From assembly GCF_049701175.1 (NCBI RefSeq), contig NZ_JBNATW010000018.1:1-50640 (forward strand): a stretch of DNA of 50,640 nt, read 5' to 3'. Source of the DNA: Thermovenabulum sp049701175. Its GTDB lineage: Bacteria > Bacillota > Thermosediminibacteria > Thermosediminibacterales > Thermosediminibacteraceae. The translations under genes were made by a program, and so were the position numbers. Numbering within the stretch: position 1 is the first letter of the stretch; every line of letters starts with the position of its first letter. The notes below the pieces were generated by a model that made no database searches, was not told the origin of the DNA, and saw only the letters and a program-made list of their open reading frames with translations. Of this stretch, positions 1 through 8,619 are shown in pieces.

Positions 1-401
<401 letters not shown>

Positions 402-433
402 AAAAAAACAGGGTATTCACAAAGAATACCCTG
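402..433 (-). terminator. Intrinsic terminator of the hydantoin/DUF917 operon
   Basis: A 10-bp perfect stem (409-418 CAGGGTATTC with 424-433 GAATACCCTG, loop 419-423) lies just after the stop of the last operon gene. On the minus strand it is followed by a run of seven T (402-408), the classical Rho-independent arrangement. Confidence 0.9.
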
Positions 434-460
434 TAAAAATAATGTATTTTTGAGGGAGGT

Positions 461-1591
461 TTATACTAATTCTTCTACTGGGATATAATCCTCTTTATAA
501 CCAAAATATTTTGGGCCAAATGTTTCTATGCCCATGGGAGTTCTCATCTTCTCATCAGCTGGGGCTACTACTATGCTTCCACGATATCCATATTTTACTA
601 TATCAGTCCTTATTGGCTCTCCAGTTTCCGAATCCAAAATCATTATCAAATCTGGTGGTAGACATTTTACTTTTCCATTTACTTCAAGCCTTAACCATTC
701 ATTCTGAAAATCAACAATGGCTTTTTCACCTTTATATTCTTCAAGCCCATCTAAAACTAATTTTCCCATAGAAAATCCTTTTGTCTTTTCCGCACCAAAT
801 TCGCGGTATATATCAACTATTTTTCCTTTAAAAACTTTGTATCCTCCAACAATTTTCACAACTTTTTCAATAGGATCCTCATGAGTTTTTCTGCAATTAT
901 AAATTGCTTTCCCAAGTTCCCAGCTTTTTGAAATGGAATTAAATATGGCAGACCTTTTGAGCTGGCTACCCGTCATCGGATATCCTGCAATCCAGGATAT
1001 ACCTCCATATGCCATAGCTGCATTTCTTATTATTCTCTCTGCCATTAAAGCACTAACGGTATCAGCAATAGTAACCGCTCCCTTTTCATTGGCAGCAGCT
1101 GTCGGAGAAGGCATAACACCATGAGTATAAAATGATGTCATTTGGAGTTCTGGAAATGCCCTTCCCATTCCATCTGCATCGACAACAGGTATACCAACAG
1201 CTCCCGCTACTGCCATAGGAACAGGTGTATTAACGCCCCCCGCCTCTGGAGGAATAATCGCTTGAATCTCTTTTCCCAAATATTTTTTCAAACTTTCCAA
1301 ACACCACAGCACTTCCTTGCCTCCCGGCGGCTTTTCCGTAAGCACTACAGGAGCACCTAAGCATGCAGCCATACAAGCCATCGCATCATCTGGCATGTCT
1401 TTTGGATCTATTAAAATTATTTCCTTCCCCTCTTTTAGCACGTTCAGCGCCCACAAAAACCCTATTTCAGGATCACCGCCGCCTCCCGTAGCAAGGATCG
1501 AAGCTCCAAGGGTAATTTCCTTAAGACCTTGTTCATCAACAACTTTATAATCCTTTATATCCCAGCTTTTTAAAATATTTCGCACACCCAT
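461..1591 (-). CDS. DUF917 family protein (S-methyl-thiohydantoin desulfurase-like), paralogue 2
   Basis: This 376-residue protein belongs to the DUF917 family, which from memory is now described as S-methyl-thiohydantoin desulfurase-like; the exact reaction here is unknown. It shares nearly every landmark with the paralogue at 2943-4112: the N-terminal glycine run LGASILATGGGGDPEIG (residues 28-44), a DADGMGRAFPELQMTS block, AAMAYGGISWIAGYPMTG, and a C-terminal CLPPDLI...TGEPIRTD segment. No signal peptide or membrane segment is visible, so it should be cytosolic. I chose the ATG at 1591 because AGAGGTGG precedes it by about five bases; an in-frame GTG at 1600 lacks such a site. It is the last gene of a six-gene operon and is followed by a strong terminator. 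Confidence 0.85.
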   Translation of the reverse strand: MGVRNILKSWDIKDYKVVDEQGLKEITLGASILATGGGGDPEIGFLWALNVLKEGKEIILIDPKDMPDDAMACMAACLGAPVVLTEKPPGGKEVLWCLESLKKYLGKEIQAIIPPEAGGVNTPVPMAVAGAVGIPVVDADGMGRAFPELQMTSFYTHGVMPSPTAAANEKGAVTIADTVSALMAERIIRNAAMAYGGISWIAGYPMTGSQLKRSAIFNSISKSWELGKAIYNCRKTHEDPIEKVVKIVGGYKVFKGKIVDIYREFGAEKTKGFSMGKLVLDGLEEYKGEKAIVDFQNEWLRLEVNGKVKCLPPDLIMILDSETGEPIRTDIVKYGYRGSIVVAPADEKMRTPMGIETFGPKYFGYKEDYIPVEELV

Positions 1592-1602
1592 AAAAACCAC
1601 CT

Positions 1603-2688
1603 CTATATCAGCTCGCGAGGAGCATTTGTCAGTAATTCATACCCGCTATCTGTTACCAATACCATATCCTCAACTCGCGCAGCCCCTACTCCTTCAACAT
1701 ATATACCCGGTTCGATTGTAATTACCATACCCGCCTCAAGTACAATATCACTATTTGAATCTAATATAGGCATCTCATGAATACTGAGTCCAAGGCCGTG
1801 ACCTGTAAGGTGTGGAAAATACTTTCCATACCCGTTATGGGCAATATAATCTCTTGCTACTTTGTCTATGTCTCTTGCTAATATGCCCGGTCTTATTGCA
1901 GTTATGGCTCTCTGCTGGGCTTCATAGGCAACCCGAAATATATTTTTTTGCTCGGAAGATAAGCTTCCTAAGGAAAAAGTCCTGGTAATATCCGAACAGT
2001 ATCCATTGTAAACGCATCCTAAATCAAACAGCACAAGTTCCCCTTTCCTTAGTTCTTTATCAGAAGAAAATCTTTGAGGCAACCATGCATTTTCTCCCGA
2101 CATGACAAAAGGTTCAAAGGATAGTCCCTCCGCCCCTTCTCTCATTATAACGTCTTGAGCAATAGCTGATACTTCATATTCTTTAATCCCTTCTCTAATA
2201 CTATCGATTGCTTTAATCATCGCTTTTTCAACTATTTTTGCAGCTGTCTTTATAATTTCGATCTCTTCCTTATCTTTAATCATTCTAAACTTGAGAAGAT
2301 CGTCTTGTATATTTACAAGTTCTGCATTAGTGACTTCTTTTATCAAAATTTCCTTTTCCATAGTTACTGAAGAAAATTCAACACCGATCCTTTTAATGTT
2401 TTTCCCATAAAGCAATTCCTTTAAAGGTTTTAAATAATTTGGATCATCCTCCGGGAATTTCCTGACATCCTTTATCCAGCAATCTCTTTTTACTCGGTTA
2501 TAATCCAGAACAGCCGTTAAAAGCACCACATCGCCATCCTTGGAAATAAAAAGTATAGAAAAGGATGCGGCATTAAACCTCATGCCTGTAAAATATCTTA
2601 CATTTGCTCTATCCCCCAAAATTGCCGCATCCACATCTAATTTTTTCATCAGCTTTATAAGATTATCTACTCGATGTTTGTAATCCAT
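1603..2688 (-). CDS. M24 family metallopeptidase (Xaa-Pro dipeptidase/aminopeptidase P-like)
   Basis: The 361-residue protein has a creatinase-type N-terminal domain (about 1-130) and a pita-bread M24 domain. The five metal ligands expected of a dinuclear M24 peptidase are visible: D222 and D233 (FDLGCVYNGYCSDITRTF), H297 (TGHGLG), E326 (TIEPGIY) and E340 (ARVEDM). Creatinase lacks these ligands, so this is a metal-dependent hydrolase. Oddly, the position where aminopeptidase P and prolidases carry a conserved His after SGxNA reads SGENAWLPQRF, with Gln-Arg instead. The gene sits inside the hydantoinase/DUF917 operon, so the substrate may be a dipeptide-like or N-carbamoyl intermediate rather than a general Xaa-Pro peptide. 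The ATG follows AGAGGGGA at normal spacing. Confidence 0.88.
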   Translation of the reverse strand: MDYKHRVDNLIKLMKKLDVDAAILGDRANVRYFTGMRFNAASFSILFISKDGDVVLLTAVLDYNRVKRDCWIKDVRKFPEDDPNYLKPLKELLYGKNIKRIGVEFSSVTMEKEILIKEVTNAELVNIQDDLLKFRMIKDKEEIEIIKTAAKIVEKAMIKAIDSIREGIKEYEVSAIAQDVIMREGAEGLSFEPFVMSGENAWLPQRFSSDKELRKGELVLFDLGCVYNGYCSDITRTFSLGSLSSEQKNIFRVAYEAQQRAITAIRPGILARDIDKVARDYIAHNGYGKYFPHLTGHGLGLSIHEMPILDSNSDIVLEAGMVITIEPGIYVEGVGAARVEDMVLVTDSGYELLTNAPRELI

Positions 2689-2691
2689 TAT

Positions 2692-2943
2692 TTATATCCC
2701 CTCTAATTCATTTTCTTTTTCCGGATTTATTATGTAAATCTTCTTAGGCACCCTTGATTCAAGGCTTGATTCTGTGGGCCCTGTAAGTTCTATCAGTACC
2801 ATATCATCTGCCAATTTATTCAATGCCTCTTCTAAGCCTGGGATACCACCCAAAGCCTCAATTAAGTTTTTCCTTTCACAATAAGGGTTTTCCTTTACAA
2901 ACTTTATAATGGCTTTTTCCGCTTCGTTAAAACCACCAGCCAT
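2692..2943 (-). CDS. Small winged-helix-like protein of the hydantoin/DUF917 operon
   Basis: This 83-residue protein is not recognised by name. It begins with helices (NEAEKAIIKFVKENP, then RKNLIEALGGIPGLEEALNKL) followed by a strand-turn-strand (DMVLIELTG ... PKKIYIINPE), which resembles a winged helix-turn-helix. It has no cysteines other than C18 and no membrane segment. Its ATG overlaps the stop of the upstream DUF917 gene by one base (TAATG), with GGAGG just inside that gene, so translation is probably coupled. A small regulator or an accessory subunit of the neighbouring DUF917 enzymes is possible; function is unknown. Confidence 0.75.
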   Translation of the reverse strand: MAGGFNEAEKAIIKFVKENPYCERKNLIEALGGIPGLEEALNKLADDMVLIELTGPTESSLESRVPKKIYIINPEKENELEGI

Positions 2944-4112
2944 TATATTACCTCCTTATTCAATTCTTCTACCGGCACATAATCCATATCATACCCAAAA
3001 TACCTTGGTCCAAACAATTGTATGCCCTTGGGTGTCCTCATTCTTTCATGGGCTGGAATTAGTATAATAGAACCTCTATAACCGTACTTCATTATATCTG
3101 TGCGGATCGGCTCTCCCGTTTCTGAATCCACTATTGCTATGAGGTCAGGCGGCAAGCACCTTATCCTTCCGTCTATCCTCAAATTAAGCCATTCATTTTG
3201 AAAGTCAATTTCAGCCACGCTGCCTTTATATTCATCAAGACCTTCCATTTTTATTCTTCCAAGACTGAATCCTTTAGTAGCTTCACCTCCAAATTCCCTT
3301 GAAATGTCTACAATTTTACCTTTAAAAACCCTCATTCCTTTCACATTTCTTGTGTTTTCCAGGCTATCGAGCATTTCTTTAACAGGATCAAGGTGTTTTT
3401 CTCTCGCACGGTATACAGCTTTCCCCAGTTCCCATGCAATACTCTGAGAGTTGAGGATAGAAGCTTCTTTCACCTGCTTTCCCGTCATAGGATAGGTAGC
3501 AATCCAGGAAATACCACCATACGCCATAGCTGCTCGCCTTGCTATATTTTCTGCCATCTTGTTGTCATCACCAGTATCAATTATAGTTACATTTCCTCGA
3601 TCATCGCATGATACAGTAGGAGAAGCATTTACACCATTTGTAACCCATGAAGTCATTTGCAGCTCAGGAAAAGCCCTGTTCATTCCATCTGCATCTATCA
3701 CCGGAACCTCAAATTCTCCTGCTGCTGCATACGCTACCGTAGAATTCACTCCGCCGCATTCTATTGGAATCATAGCCTCTAAATTTTTCCCAAGGTACTG
3801 TTGGAGCTTTTTTATCGCGTTATTCAAAACATCATATGAAGGCGGCTTTTCAGTAAGTACTACCGGTGCTCCAAGGCAGCCACAGCTAGCAACTAATATA
3901 TCATCAGGCACATCCATTGGATCTATCATTACGATGGTTTTTCCTTCATCAAGTACCTTATATGCCCATAACAGTCCAATTTCAGGATCTCCTCCTCCAC
4001 CCGTAGCCAAGATAGAAGCACCCAAAGTAATTTCTTTAACTGCTTTCTTATCTATAATTTTATAATTTTTTACTCCCCATCGCTCCAATGTCTCAAAAAC
4101 CTTACTACTCAT
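2943..4112 (-). CDS. DUF917 family protein (S-methyl-thiohydantoin desulfurase-like), paralogue 1
   Basis: This 389-residue DUF917 protein is slightly longer than the paralogue at 461-1591 and collinear with it. Visible blocks are LGASILATGGGGDPEIG (residues 30-46), ECGGVNSTVAYAAAGEF, DADGMNRAFPELQMTS and a C-terminal CLPPDLIAIVDSETGEP. It lies directly downstream of the HyuA gene (15-base gap) with AGGAGG about 10 bases before the ATG. In other genomes DUF917 genes occur beside hyuA-type genes, which supports a joint role in cyclic amide or thiohydantoin breakdown. Two paralogues in one operon suggest either a heteromer or two successive substrates; the sequence does not decide between these. 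Confidence 0.87.
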   Translation of the reverse strand: MSSKVFETLERWGVKNYKIIDKKAVKEITLGASILATGGGGDPEIGLLWAYKVLDEGKTIVMIDPMDVPDDILVASCGCLGAPVVLTEKPPSYDVLNNAIKKLQQYLGKNLEAMIPIECGGVNSTVAYAAAGEFEVPVIDADGMNRAFPELQMTSWVTNGVNASPTVSCDDRGNVTIIDTGDDNKMAENIARRAAMAYGGISWIATYPMTGKQVKEASILNSQSIAWELGKAVYRAREKHLDPVKEMLDSLENTRNVKGMRVFKGKIVDISREFGGEATKGFSLGRIKMEGLDEYKGSVAEIDFQNEWLNLRIDGRIRCLPPDLIAIVDSETGEPIRTDIMKYGYRGSIILIPAHERMRTPKGIQLFGPRYFGYDMDYVPVEELNKEVI

Positions 4113-4127
4113 TGTCTTATTACCTCC

Positions 4128-5723
4128 TTAGTCAAATATTTTGCCTTTTACTCTTACTCTTATCTTTTCGCGTTTTCCGGGCATATAGGCAAACGGAATT
4201 TCTTCTACATCAAGCACTTCCACAGAATCTCTTAATGCACCAGCTTTTTCTGCCTCATCTTTTGCCTTCTCAATCACTTTGTTAATAGCCTCTTCTCTAT
4301 TTTCAATTTCTAAATCCGCAACTCCTTCAGCATAAGCTCCTATTTCGGCTATTGTAGTACCAATAGCACCGCATACCTCAAAATGAGGTGGCATTATAAC
4401 CTCTGAAATTCCTTCTAAGTTCTCTTTTGGTACAACCAAAGCACCTCCACCTACAAAAATTGCTTTAACATCCCCAGCTACAGTTTTCATCTGGTCAATA
4501 GCTATTTCTAAAGTATTTTTTATTTTATTATAGGCAGCTTCTACCAAATCTTTATCCAAAGCCTTAACCTTCTCGATATAAGGAGCAAAATCTGTATCGA
4601 ATATGTCAAGTTTTCTATCGAGTATTCCCTTGGCTACTGCAATATCATGAGTTGTTATAATTGGTCCCCCAAATGACTTAGAAAGCTTTACAAGATTATA
4701 TCCTACACTTTCAGGACCATAAGCAATAATTTCATTTCCTTTAGTCTTTACTATTGTACCTCCTCCTAAAGCAATCGACATGAGGTCAGGACAACGAATA
4801 TTCGTCTTTACTCCCCCGATTGTTACAGTTATGGAAGATTCTCTCGGGAAACCATTTACAATATAAGCAATATCCGTCGAAGTTCCTCCTATATCTACTA
4901 CAACGCCGTTATCTATCCCCGAAAGGAACACTGCCCCTCTGACACTAGCTGCAGGACCTGAGGCAACTGTGAAAATTGGGTAATTCACTGCATAATCAGC
5001 TGACATTACAGTTCCATCATTTTGAACTATAAAAAGTGGTGAATCAATACCCCTTTCTTTAGTTGCTTTTTTTAAGGCATCAACCGCCCTTTTCATAACA
5101 GTTATAACTGATGCATTCAGTATAGTAGAATTTTCTCTTTCCAGAAGTGATATAGATGCAATATGATTTGAAAGTGTTATTGGAATATCTCCAAGCTCTT
5201 CCCTTATTATCTCAGCAGCTCTTTCCTCTTGATCCGGTATCATAGGTGAAAACACACCTGTTATCGCTATTGAATCAACTTTACCCTTTATTTTATCGCA
5301 CGCTTTTTTAATAGCCTCTTCATCAAGGGGCACAATATCTCTTCCGTCATACTCTTTTCCACCGCGGATAATAAATATATTATCTGTTCCACCGATAGCT
5401 TCTTTTAAGTCTTCAGGCCAACCCGTCAGTGGAGGAATAGCTGTAGTAGCAGGTGCACCAAGCCTGAATATGCCTACTTTATTTAGATTTCTCCTTTCAA
5501 TTATTGCATTTGTTGTATGGGTTGTTCCTAAGGACACCATGCCAATTTCGGAAACATCAGCTTTCCCGGATTTTAGCAAAATATCGAGGGCATTAATTAT
5601 TCCTGTTGTTACATCAGTCGTAGTAAGTGCTTTTGCCTTAGCCAGAACTTCTTTACCTCTTATCATAACTCCATCGGTAAAAGTACCGCCAACATCAAAT
5701 CCAATTCTGACATCCTTTTCCAT
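4128..5723 (-). CDS. hyuA: Hydantoinase/oxoprolinase family protein, HyuA-like, short form
   Basis: The 531-residue protein has the ASKHA nucleotide-binding fold of ATP-dependent hydantoinase/5-oxoprolinase subunit A. Phosphate-1 is DVGGTFTD (residues 10-17), followed by GTTHTTNA (66-73), phosphate-2 DIGGTSTD (277-284) and an adenosine-type VGGGALVVP (424-432). At 531 residues it is shorter than the roughly 680-residue HyuA proteins that pair with HyuB, and no hyuB gene is present in the window. It therefore probably works with the two DUF917 proteins. Expected activity is ATP-driven ring activation or opening of a hydantoin-like cyclic amide; the substrate is unknown. AAGGGGG precedes the ATG at good spacing. 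Confidence 0.87.
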   Translation of the reverse strand: MEKDVRIGFDVGGTFTDGVMIRGKEVLAKAKALTTTDVTTGIINALDILLKSGKADVSEIGMVSLGTTHTTNAIIERRNLNKVGIFRLGAPATTAIPPLTGWPEDLKEAIGGTDNIFIIRGGKEYDGRDIVPLDEEAIKKACDKIKGKVDSIAITGVFSPMIPDQEERAAEIIREELGDIPITLSNHIASISLLERENSTILNASVITVMKRAVDALKKATKERGIDSPLFIVQNDGTVMSADYAVNYPIFTVASGPAASVRGAVFLSGIDNGVVVDIGGTSTDIAYIVNGFPRESSITVTIGGVKTNIRCPDLMSIALGGGTIVKTKGNEIIAYGPESVGYNLVKLSKSFGGPIITTHDIAVAKGILDRKLDIFDTDFAPYIEKVKALDKDLVEAAYNKIKNTLEIAIDQMKTVAGDVKAIFVGGGALVVPKENLEGISEVIMPPHFEVCGAIGTTIAEIGAYAEGVADLEIENREEAINKVIEKAKDEAEKAGALRDSVEVLDVEEIPFAYMPGKREKIRVRVKGKIFD

Positions 5724-5745
5724 ACTTTTTCCCCCTTAAATCTTT

Positions 5746-6516
5746 TTATTCCCACAATCCTTTGATATTATATTGTTCCTCTAATTTCCACTGCTTTATT
5801 TCAAAAAGAGGTGGAGTTTCAAAACCATATTTCTTACTATGGAGCCAACCGAATTTGTCTCTTAACTCTACAAGAAATTCTGCATATTTGAAAGGCCCTA
5901 TTATTGCATCAATCACCGGCACCTTTACACACTCCTGAAGTTCCTTATAGAATCCAAACTGTATTGTACAGCCGAGTATTATCGCTTCGGCTCCATCCTT
6001 TTCAACAGCTTCTTTTGCAGCATCTTTTAATTTTTGTATTGTAAGTTTTTCATCAGCGTGAAAGTCGTAAACTCCAAGCCCTAAGGATTTGAATGATGCC
6101 AATTTGTCTTTTAGGCCGTTTAATACCACATTGTCCATCATTTGAGGAATCCATTTATCTCTTCCAACTATAATAGAAAACTTATGCCCGAGAGTTGCTG
6201 CAATATGCATGCAGGCTTCGGCCGGAGCGGTAACAACCATTTTTTCCACTATTTCCCTCGCATCATGAAGCCCTGGATCATAAAAACAACCAATTACAGC
6301 CGCGTCATAGCCATCTTTTTCTGCCTGTTTTATAACATGTAAAACATCTGGAATAACCAAAGCCTCATAATATCTGTATTCTAAGTGCATAGGCCCTTTC
6401 TTTAAAGACACAACATCAACTACAGTCTCCGGCTGTTTGATCTCTTCCAAGGCTTCTTTAATCGGCTTATCAAAGGTATCGGTCCCTACTGGGTTAATCC
6501 ATAATATTTTTGCCAA
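5746..6516 (-). CDS. Asp/Glu/hydantoin racemase family protein
   Basis: This 256-residue protein has the two-cysteine signature of the Asp/Glu/hydantoin racemase superfamily: C77 in AAVIGCFYDPGLHDAREI and C183 in AIILGCTIQFGF, which would act as the acid-base pair. The N-terminus MAKILWINPVGTDTFD is typical of hydantoin racemase. An in-frame ATG exists at 6525, but GGAGG abuts it directly; the TTG at 6516 lies nine bases after GGAGG and gives the family-like N-terminus, so I chose it. It is the first gene of the operon and would interconvert enantiomers of a 5-substituted hydantoin or related compound before ring opening. Confidence 0.85.
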   Translation of the reverse strand: MAKILWINPVGTDTFDKPIKEALEEIKQPETVVDVVSLKKGPMHLEYRYYEALVIPDVLHVIKQAEKDGYDAAVIGCFYDPGLHDAREIVEKMVVTAPAEACMHIAATLGHKFSIIVGRDKWIPQMMDNVVLNGLKDKLASFKSLGLGVYDFHADEKLTIQKLKDAAKEAVEKDGAEAIILGCTIQFGFYKELQECVKVPVIDAIIGPFKYAEFLVELRDKFGWLHSKKYGFETPPLFEIKQWKLEEQYNIKGLWE

Positions 6517-6603
6517 TACCACCATCCTCCCTATTGCTTAACTATTTTATATTTATAATAATTTTTTATTAATTTAAATTGCTATATCTTTTTAAGACAA
6601 AAA

Positions 6604-6632
6604 ACTATAAATTTTTTGTTTTATAAGAACAA
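6604..6632 (-). promoter_or_regulatory. Predicted sigma-A promoter of the hydantoin/DUF917 operon
   Basis: On the minus strand TTGTTC (6627-6632) and TATAGT (6604-6609) are separated by exactly 17 bases. The -10 element matches consensus at five of six positions, and the -35 is weak at its 3' half, as expected for a regulated promoter. Transcription would start near 6597, giving a leader of about 80 bases before the racemase gene. Confidence 0.6.
6616..6632. promoter_or_regulatory. Palindrome TTGTT-N7-AACAA, candidate PucR-family operator
   Basis: TTGTT (6616-6620) and AACAA (6628-6632) form a 17-bp inverted repeat overlapping the -35 and upstream spacer of the operon promoter. The same arms with the same 7-base spacing recur at 8412-8428 between pucR and the permease gene. 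Binding by the adjacent PucR-type regulator is inferred. Confidence 0.5.
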
Positions 6633-6659
6633 GATTTTTATTGCATAATAAAAAAAATT

Positions 6660-8360
6660 TCACTGCAGCATCTTTATAGCTTTAATAAGAATGTGATAAT
6701 AAAGCCTTTTTTGTTCATCCTGTAAAATATCTTCCCCTATTAATTCTTTTACCTTTTTAATACGGTATTTTACTGTATTGGGATGAGTGTATAACTTTTT
6801 TGCAGTTTCTTTAATGCTGCATTTGTTGTCCAAAAAAATTTCCAGGGTTTCTATTAAATTGCCGTTCTTATTTTTATCGTAGTCATACAGCTTATAAAAC
6901 CATCTATCTCTTAAAATATCTTCTAATTTATTAGGGATTGATATTATTTTATAAATGCCTAAATCATCATAAAAGAAAATTTTACCATAACCGAACAATT
7001 TATTCCCTATTTCCCTTGCAAATGCAGCCTCATCATAGGCTCTTTTCAGTTCATTTATGCTTTCTAAGGCTGAACTTATGCCTATTGATAGGGTTATTCC
7101 GGGATTTTTAACTGTAAAATTTTTCGTAACCTTTGAAAACAAGTCGATTAAAACATTTTTATACATCGCTTCTTTTGCATATTCTATATTATTGAATCCT
7201 ATTATTAGAATATATTCATCACTTTTAGGTAGAAAAAGAATCACTCTGTTTCTAATTTTTTCTATTGCTTCTTCAATAGATTTCTTTAAATCCATTTTTA
7301 CCTTTTGAATATGGGTTTCTCCTTTTTCAATATTCTCTTTATAGTATTGCTCAAATTGGTCTATATCGAAAATTACTACAAAATTTTTATCTAATAAATT
7401 TAGCCCTATTGTCTTTGCCCTTTTTTTCATAAGCTCATCTGATGAATATGTCCCGCTTATTATATCATCAAAGAAATCAAATTTTAGCCTTTCCTCTGCC
7501 TCTAAAACAGCAAGATTTTTTAATCTTTCTATTTTTAATGCTGTAATAGCACTGGATAAAGCTATTTTGTACAATTCATTTTCAGATTCCGTTAAATTTT
7601 GGTTTTGTATTATTAATAGATAATTGTCAATATATTCGTTGATTTTAATTACGTGTACTATCACATCAAAACCGTTTTTTATAGTTATACGAGCTATTTC
7701 TCTCACTTCTTTTTGCAATCTAACATTAGAATTTTTTTTAAAATATTCCTTTGCATAGCAACACAGTTCTGATAGCATACCTTCTACATTTGATTTAAAT
7801 TTTCCCCTAAAAACAGCAGCAATTGGCCTGAAAAATTCATCAGCAAAAACCACGCAGTTATTTATAATAGTTGATAACCTGTCTATAATTTCATGAACGC
7901 CTCCATTAGATATAAGTATTTGATTCATTAAAGAATTTATTTCTAATGATTTTTTTAAAGCAAGTTCTTCTTTATTCAGCAAAGCTTCATAAATCTTTTT
8001 AATAATCAATGCATAAGGTAACTTTTTGGGTATTATAAAAATCGGAAATCTAAGATTATTTGCTAAATCAATCAGTATATCAGGTATATTCATACAAGCC
8101 TCTTTCCCGGGATGAATAGCAATACAAGCTGCATTTCCTTTATTTAATCCTTCTATAAGTTCAAGCTTTTCATCTAAGGTTTTGTATTGATATAAAGTTG
8201 TTAAAATCATCTCTCCTCCTTGAAGCCATTCAAAACAATCAGGAATCTCTATAACGCTTACTGATTTTACAACTCTATTTTCACCTTCTATCCCTGCTAC
8301 CCATTTAACTCCATATTCTTTTAAAATTTCATAGGCCTCTTTAACAGTAATACCTTCCAT
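6660..8360 (-). CDS. PucR family transcriptional regulator
   Basis: The 566-residue protein has the three-part layout of PucR/CdaR regulators: an N-terminal purine-catabolism-regulator domain (about 1-125, TVKEAYEILKEYG onward), a GGDEF-like central region (about 290-420), and a C-terminal helix-turn-helix with CSIKETAKKLYTHPNTVKYR near residue 520. Such regulators respond to purine-derived or related nitrogen compounds. I chose the ATG at 8360 because GGAGGT lies nine bases upstream; an in-frame ATG at 8399 has no ribosome site. The gene lies between the hydantoin/DUF917 operon (same strand, downstream) and a divergent NCS1 permease gene, so it very likely controls both. Confidence 0.88.
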   Translation of the reverse strand: MEGITVKEAYEILKEYGVKWVAGIEGENRVVKSVSVIEIPDCFEWLQGGEMILTTLYQYKTLDEKLELIEGLNKGNAACIAIHPGKEACMNIPDILIDLANNLRFPIFIIPKKLPYALIIKKIYEALLNKEELALKKSLEINSLMNQILISNGGVHEIIDRLSTIINNCVVFADEFFRPIAAVFRGKFKSNVEGMLSELCCYAKEYFKKNSNVRLQKEVREIARITIKNGFDVIVHVIKINEYIDNYLLIIQNQNLTESENELYKIALSSAITALKIERLKNLAVLEAEERLKFDFFDDIISGTYSSDELMKKRAKTIGLNLLDKNFVVIFDIDQFEQYYKENIEKGETHIQKVKMDLKKSIEEAIEKIRNRVILFLPKSDEYILIIGFNNIEYAKEAMYKNVLIDLFSKVTKNFTVKNPGITLSIGISSALESINELKRAYDEAAFAREIGNKLFGYGKIFFYDDLGIYKIISIPNKLEDILRDRWFYKLYDYDKNKNGNLIETLEIFLDNKCSIKETAKKLYTHPNTVKYRIKKVKELIGEDILQDEQKRLYYHILIKAIKMLQ

Positions 8361-8411
8361 TATTTTTTTACCTCCATTACTGTCTATTAAAGACAACATT
8401 TTTTTATAAAT

Positions 8412-8428
8412 TTGTTACTTTGTAACAA
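8412..8428. promoter_or_regulatory. Perfect 7-3-7 palindrome in the pucR-permease intergenic region
   Basis: TTGTTAC-TTT-GTAACAA is a perfect inverted repeat located 52 bases upstream of the pucR ATG and about 190 bases upstream of the permease ATG. It contains the TTGTT-N7-AACAA pattern also found at the operon promoter (6616-6632). Autoregulation and control of the divergent permease gene by the PucR protein are inferred. Confidence 0.55.
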
Positions 8429-8502
8429 TGCTATTTTGTCTAAATCAGCAGGAAAATCGTAAATTTTGTTGAATATATTATACCAACTTTTTTGTATTTG
8501 TG

Positions 8503-8531
8503 TTAATTTTTTTTAAAATCCATCTTATAAT
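8503..8531 (+). promoter_or_regulatory. Possible promoter of the NCS1 permease gene
   Basis: A perfect TATAAT lies at 8526-8531. The hexamer 17 bases upstream, TTAATT (8503-8508), is a poor -35 element, so an activator may be needed. The leader to the ATG would be about 80 bases. Confidence 0.4.
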
Positions 8532-8619
8532 CGTTCTTCTAAATTTTTTTACTTTTTTTATTTTTCACTTTTATTTTATCTAGCTAAATTTATAAATAGC
8601 AAAAGGGGGTTAAGTTTTT

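Noticed and set aside
1603..2688. Creatinase (creatine amidinohydrolase) instead of an M24 peptidase
   Set aside because: Creatinase lacks the five metal ligands; all five are present here.
3559..4065. 168-codon plus-strand open frame opposite DUF917
   Set aside because: It is antisense to a clear family member, lacks a ribosome site and has a Ser/Pro-rich translation typical of a shadow frame.
8401..8440. TTGTTA (8412-8417) as the -35 of the permease promoter
   Set aside because: The hexamer 17 bases downstream is TTTGTC, which is not a usable -10; TATAAT at 8526 is far better.
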